A stretch of 64,000 bases of DNA from Abditibacteriaceae bacterium (GTDB lineage: Bacteria; Armatimonadota; Abditibacteriia; Abditibacteriales; Abditibacteriaceae), in contig JAFAZH010000022.1 of NCBI GenBank assembly GCA_019239895.1, forward strand, positions 62,001 to 126,000, written 5' to 3'. Of the stretch, positions 60,126-64,000 are shown in pieces (within the stretch, counting starts at the first letter, position 1; each line of letters opens with the position of its first letter). Under the pieces are notes generated by a model. It was given only the letters and a program-made list of their open reading frames with translations, was not told the DNA's origin and did not search any database. The translations under genes were made by a program, and so were the position numbers.

Positions 60126-61034
60126 ATGATTGATAGATTTGAAGGGCCGGACGGGAATCGCCACCTAATTACAGTCCTACAGCAGAGTTCTCTTGTCGAG
60201 CATCAGGAGGCTGTAGCAAAAAGACTCGCAGAATTGGGGTCTTTAGTTGCTGTCGAAAAAGATAAGGAATTTATCACTCAAGGAAATAGTGACAATGATA
60301 TTTATTTTATCCTCTCAGGTCAAGCCGATGTCTTTGTAAATAATCGCCATATAGGAACTAGGGAAGTTGGCGACGCTGTAGGGGAAATGAGCATCACTGA
60401 ACCGGCACAGCCGAGATCGGCCACTCTGATAGCGAGAACCCCTGTAGTTTTGCTTAAAATATCTGAGCCTGATTTTCAGCAGATTGTTGCAGAGTTTCCA
60501 TCTGTATGGAAAGCCGTCGCTCAAACCTTAACGAAGCGGCTGCGGAAAAGAGGCGATTTCTTAAATCTACCTAACACACGGCCCCTCTTATTCCTGGGTT
60601 GTTCAACCGAAACTTTAGAGGTAGTTCGAGAAATTCAGTCTGGCCTACAACACGATAATATTGAAGTTACCGTTTGGACAGACGGCGTTTTTAGTGGTTC
60701 AAGCGTAACTGTTGATGGGCTTCTGGATACGGTAAAACAAACAGATTTTGCAGCTTTTGTGTTCAGTCCTGATGACAAAACCATTAGTAGGAAAGGAGAA
60801 TTCGATGCTCCTCGTGATAATGTGGTTTTTGAGCTTGGCCTGTTTATGGGGCAGTTGGAAAGAAGTCGCACCTTTATTATCAAGGAGTACAACTCTGATG
60901 TGAAAATCCCCACAGATTTACTTGGAATTAATCCTATAGCATATCGCTACAGTAAGGGCGATAATCTAACGACTGCTATTGCGCCTGTCTGTAACGAACT
61001 ACGAAAAGTCGTTAGAAAGCTCGGTACAAGATGA
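60126..61034 (+). CDS. pycTIR: Pycsar effector: cyclic-nucleotide-binding domain fused to TIR-like domain (PycTIR)
   Basis: 302 residues. Residues ~20-140 are a cyclic-nucleotide-binding domain: ITQGNSDNDIYFILSGQADV, then the phosphate cassette VGDAVGEMSITEPAQPRSAT with R97-S98-A99. Residues ~152-295 are the TIR-like nucleotide-binding fold of the CAP12 class: RPLLFLGCSTETLEVVREIQ, FAAFVFSPDDKTI and APRDNVVFELGLFMGQLERS, with E236 in the place of the catalytic glutamate, then DLLGINPIAY. In Pycsar the effector binds a cyclic pyrimidine nucleotide made by the next gene and depletes NAD+, stopping growth of infected cells. AGGAG precedes the ATG. Gene order (effector first, cyclase second) and AT-rich codon use support an acquired defence island. 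Confidence 0.9.
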   Translation: MIDRFEGPDGNRHLITVLQQSSLVEHQEAVAKRLAELGSLVAVEKDKEFITQGNSDNDIYFILSGQADVFVNNRHIGTREVGDAVGEMSITEPAQPRSATLIARTPVVLLKISEPDFQQIVAEFPSVWKAVAQTLTKRLRKRGDFLNLPNTRPLLFLGCSTETLEVVREIQSGLQHDNIEVTVWTDGVFSGSSVTVDGLLDTVKQTDFAAFVFSPDDKTISRKGEFDAPRDNVVFELGLFMGQLERSRTFIIKEYNSDVKIPTDLLGINPIAYRYSKGDNLTTAIAPVCNELRKVVRKLGTR

Positions 61035-61064
61035 GAAAAGCAGGCGGATAAGGGAGGAAAACTG

Positions 61065-61775
61065 ATGGCATTAAGCGATGACTTGCAAAGCCAAGTAAAG
61101 GAAATATTCTCAGCGGTTTTGAAAAAAAGAGAGGGCCAGAAAGTCCCTGAGACCGAGGATATTACGCTTGGGACTGAGGCCGTGACTCTTAATGCTACTG
61201 TCCTGTATGCTGATCTAGCGGCATCAACCAGCCTTGTAGATAATTACAAAGATTACTTTGCGGCAGAAATCTACAAGGCTTATCTGCATTGTGCCTCTAA
61301 AATTATTCGTAGTGAAGGCGGTGTGATAACTGCTTTCGATGGGGACAGAGTAATGGGAGTCTATATCGGAGAATCAAAAAATACCTCTGCTGTAAGTTGT
61401 GCTTTGAAAATTAACCACGCCGTTACTCATATAATAAACCCAGCTATAAAGAATCAGTACCAAAATAGCCCTAACAGCGTCAATGCTACTTACAGCATAA
61501 GTCATTCGGTAGGAATTGATACTAGCAATCTATTTGTAGCGCGGACAGGTATCAGAGGCTACAACGATTTGGTTTGGGTCGGACGGGCGGCAAATTATGC
61601 CGCCAAATTATGCTCGTTAAGAGAATCTTATTATGCTTCCTTTATTACAGAAGAGGTATACCGAAGTATGAACACCAGCGCAAAATATTCTAACGGGCAA
61701 CATATGTGGGAGAAAAATTACTGGTCGGAAAAGGGAATTTATATTTACCGTTCCAGTTGGTGGCGGAAGCCATAA
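61065..61775 (+). CDS. pycC: Pycsar cyclase: class III nucleotide cyclase making a cyclic pyrimidine signal (PycC)
   Basis: 236 residues; GGGAGG precedes the ATG and the gene starts 30 bases after the effector. It is a soluble single-domain class III cyclase. First metal aspartate D50 in TVLYADLAASTSLVDNY; second aspartate D94 in AFDGDRVMGVYIGESKN; the transition-state region VGRAANYAAKLCSLRESYYA with N177. It lacks receiver, membrane or HAMP domains. The small size, the SVGIDTSNLFVARTGIRGYN insert and coupling to a cNMP-binding TIR effector fit PycC of the Pycsar family, which makes cUMP or cCMP on phage infection, rather than a housekeeping adenylate cyclase. Which base it uses cannot be read from sequence. 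Confidence 0.88.
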   Translation: MALSDDLQSQVKEIFSAVLKKREGQKVPETEDITLGTEAVTLNATVLYADLAASTSLVDNYKDYFAAEIYKAYLHCASKIIRSEGGVITAFDGDRVMGVYIGESKNTSAVSCALKINHAVTHIINPAIKNQYQNSPNSVNATYSISHSVGIDTSNLFVARTGIRGYNDLVWVGRAANYAAKLCSLRESYYASFITEEVYRSMNTSAKYSNGQHMWEKNYWSEKGIYIYRSSWWRKP

Positions 61776-61907
61776 TTTTCAAATGCCAGTCTGCTAAGGG
61801 TTGGTTTGCCAGCCTGGGATGGCAGAGGGGTAAGGCTTGAACTACAAGTCCTATGATTGTGGTGCTGCGGGAAGGGCGTTCATAGTATTGCGAAGCGAAA
61901 GATTGCC

Positions 61908-62672
61908 GTGAATAAGAGAGACTACATAGGAGAGATACTTTCAAAGAAATCAAGGCTATACCATGCAGGCCAGAGATGGGACAAGATGGCGGTGCGGCTC
62001 GGAGATATAAGGTCTTCTCAGACATTCCTGGCTGACGCTTTAGAAGCCTGTGAAGCATTTAAGTACGACCATCATATACCCGACAATGTGGAACTCACCC
62101 CCATGATGGAGGCACTCGAAAGAGCCTCCATCAATGATGATTCACAAGCCGAAATCTCTCGGTATTTTCCTATTGCCTTGATAGCTTGTATAGAGGGGTA
62201 TTTTCGCCTCGTATTTGCCGACTTAATAAATCATGGTTCCCCCTACAAAGAGAACGCCTCAAAGTTCGATATAAAATTCACTATTGACACTGCGATCTCT
62301 TTGGAGAAACATTCTGTATCATTAGGGGAATTTGTGGCCCATTTACTCCCCTTAAACAATTTGGAAGACATCAATGCTAACATGAGTACTCTTATGGGCG
62401 AATCTTTTTTAGCTCAATTCAAGAAGAAGAGGGCTGAGACTGCAACTCAGCTTCATCTGTTTCCTACCTCTGATGAAGAAATTGACGCGCGTATCATTGG
62501 CATCATAAAAAGGTTATTCGAGAAAAGACACATGTATTGCCACGAGCTATATCCACCTGTCACTGACAGTGATGATAGTTTTTTTCTCAAAAGTGATAAT
62601 GGCGCAAGCGATGCGGCGATTGAATTTCTTTGGGTATCGGAAGCAGGGGTCAAGGAATTAATAGCTTCGTGA
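61908..62672 (+). CDS. HEPN-like protein next to the Pycsar genes
   Basis: About 254 residues from GTG 61908 (a TTG at 61857 is the only earlier start; neither has a strong ribosome-binding site). All-helical composition. Two features recall the MAE_28990/RiboL-like HEPN proteins: RYFPIALIACIEGYFRLVFA, with a glutamate helix, and near the C-terminus IKRLFEKRHMYCHELYP, whose R-x4-H (RHMYCH) is the HEPN ribonuclease signature. HEPN proteins cut RNA in many defence and toxin systems. It is on the same strand, 132 bases after pycC, with the same AT-rich codon use. It could be a third component of this defence locus or an independent neighbour. Family assignment is moderate. Confidence 0.65.
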   Translation: MNKRDYIGEILSKKSRLYHAGQRWDKMAVRLGDIRSSQTFLADALEACEAFKYDHHIPDNVELTPMMEALERASINDDSQAEISRYFPIALIACIEGYFRLVFADLINHGSPYKENASKFDIKFTIDTAISLEKHSVSLGEFVAHLLPLNNLEDINANMSTLMGESFLAQFKKKRAETATQLHLFPTSDEEIDARIIGIIKRLFEKRHMYCHELYPPVTDSDDSFFLKSDNGASDAAIEFLWVSEAGVKELIAS

Positions 62673-62920
62673 ACAGAGGCGCAACCAAGTCCTACAACCG
62701 ACGCAAAGCCTCTGCTACTTTTCGCGCTAAAACCTGAATCAAACTAAAGTTATGAGCGATATTAAAGAGCTTTCTAAAATTATGAGAGTCGGCAACTCGT
62801 TTGCGGGGTGCAAAAGCGGCGACGGGGGAGCCGCCGTTATAGAGTAGGAGTTAAAGGGCTGCTTATTGTGAGGCCGCTACTCACCTGTAGAAAAGTGCAG
62901 GCTGTGGCATAATAGCGGGT

Positions 62921-63109
62921 ATGGATGTGCTTATCAGCCTGGTGTTTGGCGTAGTGGGTGCAATGTTTATCGTGCCCTTTACGGTATCTCGACTTATTGC
63001 CCTACGTGTCCGATGGCTTAAGGTGCAGGGCATTCGGCAGCAACAGCAGCAAGCCCACAGTATCACCGTAGAAGAATCCGACAGTGGCGGCTATCAGGTG
63101 GTGGAGTAA
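62921..63109 (+). CDS. Small single-pass membrane protein
   Basis: 62 residues: an N-terminal membrane helix (MDVLISLVFGVVGAMFIVPF), then a basic segment (RLIALRVRWLKVQGIRQ), a Gln run and the tail AHSITVEESDSGGYQVVE. The tail resembles that of the next gene (QHSVTVEVD), so the two are probably distant tandem relatives. The ribosome-binding site is weak. Function unknown. The 248-base gap before it holds only a possible 31-codon frame (ATG 62752). Confidence 0.5.
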   Translation: MDVLISLVFGVVGAMFIVPFTVSRLIALRVRWLKVQGIRQQQQQAHSITVEESDSGGYQVVE

Positions 63110-63115
63110 AGAGTT

Positions 63116-63259
63116 ATGGGGTTCATGGATATTGTGTTGGTGCTTTTGGTCATAGCAAGTTGTGCGAGAACCCGTGCATTAGTGAACTACCTAAAAAGCC
63201 AATCGGACGCAAAGCACAAATCGATAGCCCAACACAGCGTCACGGTGGAAGTGGATTAG
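63116..63259 (+). CDS. Very small membrane protein, partner of the preceding one
   Basis: 47 residues, 6 bases after the previous stop. GGAG, overlapping that stop, lies 8 bases before ATG 63116. It has an N-terminal hydrophobic stretch (MGFMDIVLVLLVIASCA), a Lys/Ser-rich middle and the tail IAQHSVTVEVD, matching the ITVEE end of the 62921 protein. The pair reads like a translationally coupled duplication. Function unknown. Confidence 0.5.
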   Translation: MGFMDIVLVLLVIASCARTRALVNYLKSQSDAKHKSIAQHSVTVEVD

Positions 63260-63358
63260 CGGTATAGCACAATTCCGTATAACACGCGCTCTTGGGATGC
63301 TATACGGAGTACTTCCGCATTTTGCGGTATAGGGTAGTCCGTATAATACACTGTTGGG
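63259..63358. repeat. Tandem GCGGTATAG...CCGTATAA direct repeat, about 65-bp period
   Basis: GCGGTATAGCACAATTCCGT (63259-63278, continuing to GGG at 63296) recurs as GCGGTATAGGGTAGTCCGTA (63324-63343, continuing to GGG at 63358). An inverted CTATACGG sits between them (63300-63307). It starts at the last base of the preceding stop codon. It could be a protein-binding array or a recombination site. Confidence 0.5.
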
Positions 63359-63521
63359 CCGCTGCGATAGACTTTATGCGTGTGGCGGCGGGGTGAGAAA
63401 CACGCAGACATAGAAAGAGTTGCGGTGGAGATCAAGGTGTGGTCAAACTTGGTTTGACCCATGTGCCAATAAACTCCGCTTCGTTGATTGAATCCAACCG
63501 AAAGCTTGAACGGGACATGAA

Positions 63522-63668
63522 ATGAGTAGAAGACAACAAATAGTTGTGTCGGTCGCAATAGGAACGGCAGCAACCGCATTTTTGTCTATCGTTGCGCCGG
63601 GTTCATACTGGCCGATGGCTGGTGGCGCAGTCGTAACCTTCATCATGCGTGCGCTGCTTGATGGTTGA
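63522..63668 (+). CDS. Very small hydrophobic protein
   Basis: 48 residues: MSRRQQIVVSVAIGTAATAF, then LSIVAPGSYWPMAGGAVVTF and a short end. Two hydrophobic segments separated by a Pro-Gly-Ser turn suggest a hairpin in the membrane, in the style of small phage- or cassette-borne proteins. There is no strong ribosome-binding site. The opposite strand is also open but lacks a membrane-protein pattern. Function unknown. Confidence 0.4.
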   Translation: MSRRQQIVVSVAIGTAATAFLSIVAPGSYWPMAGGAVVTFIMRALLDG

Positions 63669-63735
63669 GGCGCAACCCTGCCAACAGCGGCTCAACCAGG
63701 CGCTGCAACGGACGCCTTCCGCCTCTCTCACCCAC
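63669..63735 (+). other. attC-like sequence directly after the small ORF stop
   Basis: GCTCAAC (63683-63689, fitting RYYYAAC) followed by CAGGCGCTGCAACGGACGCC recalls the R''-L'' side of integron attC sites, and it sits right after a stop codon as in gene cassettes. A matching GTTRRRY partner was not found in the next 80 bases, and no integrase gene is in the window. Confidence 0.25.
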
Positions 63736-63879
63736 TCCCTTAGCCCATCTGACAGCACCCTGAATTACCAAGTTGCCACCTTGCCGAACCAGGCTGAAGT
63801 CTGGCGGAGTCTTCCCTGCAATTTGACATCACCTACCAATAAAGTTATAGTGCAAAGCACAATTGAATATTCCGCTACC

Positions 63880-64000
63880 GGTATGGAGCGCGTTGCTTTT
63901 GGGTGATGCGCTCCGGGAACGCCCAAGCGGGTGCAGGAAGATAATTAATCTGCATCTGTCAAAGGCACGGCCCCGCCACTGTAGTCGCTGACGATGCCCA
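63880..64000 (+). ncRNA. Cobalamin riboswitch (5' part, cut by window edge)
   Basis: The diagnostic core GGCACGGCCCCGCCACTGTA (63964-63983) is followed by GTCGCTGACGATGCC, and GGGAACGCC lies ~45 bases upstream, matching the conserved middle of B12 riboswitches. A hairpin TGGAGCGCG/GATGCGCTCC (~63886-63914) fits a flanking stem, and TGCAG...CTGCA (63932-63954) forms a variable arm. The terminal part and the controlled gene lie beyond 64000; cobalamin transport, synthesis or a B12-independent isozyme would be expected. Confidence 0.72.

Noticed and set aside
62752..62847. 31-codon frame MSDIKELSKIMRVGNSFAGC...
   Set aside because: Too short to support without conservation; no ribosome-binding site was seen.
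63649..63906. 85-codon plus-strand frame after the small hydrophobic ORF
   Set aside because: It runs through attC-like sequence and into the start of the cobalamin riboswitch, has low-complexity Ser/Pro/Leu composition and no ribosome-binding site.
1..64000. tRNA, rRNA, CRISPR array or complete insertion sequence
   Set aside because: None was recognised on reading both strands; no transposase or integrase gene is present, although a covariance-model scan was not possible here.

Overview
This window looks like a chromosomal segment of a Gram-negative-type bacterium close to the Armatimonadota/Abditibacteriota. The pointers are two stand-alone pseudopilins with the RGFTLIE cleavage motif and a C-terminal FLDGH-type motif, a GuaB3-type IMP dehydrogenase relative beside guaA, a CrtD-like carotenoid desaturase, a Rho factor with a long disordered N-terminus, several Tat-exported oxidoreductases and phosphoesterases, and many stop-codon-hugging palindromic repeats. 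The lineage is inferred; there is no rRNA gene here to settle it.

Layout. 1-4.9 kb: metabolic and exported enzymes (a partial secreted carbohydrate-active protein, a Tat Gfo/Idh/MocA oxidoreductase, and a two-subunit molybdenum hydroxylase). 5-7.2 kb: a secreted proline-rich protein, then a MazEF-type toxin-antitoxin pair lying between two gene remnants (a frameshifted SIR2-family fragment and the first 38 codons of a symporter). 7.3-14.3 kb: a phospho-signalling block of zinc-ribbon/FHA protein, VWA protein, PP2C phosphatase with a kinase-like N-terminal region, an unknown 164-aa protein, and a Ser/Thr kinase with zinc ribbon and FHA domain. 14.4-36.6 kb: housekeeping and exported genes (TrkA-type proteins, crtD-like, ispH, glycosyltransferase, rho, hpt, guaA, guaB3, rhaB, M29 aminopeptidase, two phosphoesterases). 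36.6-52 kb: the division and cell-wall (dcw) cluster, transcribed on the minus strand as mraZ-rsmH-ftsL-ftsI-murE-murF-mraY-murD-ftsW, followed by a BadF/NagK-type kinase and a PEBP lipoprotein and then murG. murC, murB, ddl, ftsQ, ftsA and ftsZ are not next to it. Upstream of mraZ there are four direct repeats with exactly 10-bp spacing, a likely MraZ operator. 52.3-59.6 kb: a glycosyltransferase, small and secreted proteins, a rhodanese, and tandem M48 proteases.

59.8-64 kb is the accessory island. It holds a two-gene Pycsar-type antiphage system: a cyclic-nucleotide-binding/TIR-like effector followed by a class III nucleotide cyclase. Just downstream is a third gene with an Rx4H motif typical of HEPN ribonucleases, then a run of very small membrane proteins, repeats, and at the right edge the start of a cobalamin riboswitch. 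Base composition and codon use are visibly more AT-rich over the three island genes than in the rest of the window, as expected for acquired DNA.

Intergenic space is rich in palindromic repeats of several families. Several arms supply or overlap stop codons of neighbouring genes, and one AT-rich repeat has been absorbed in frame into murF.
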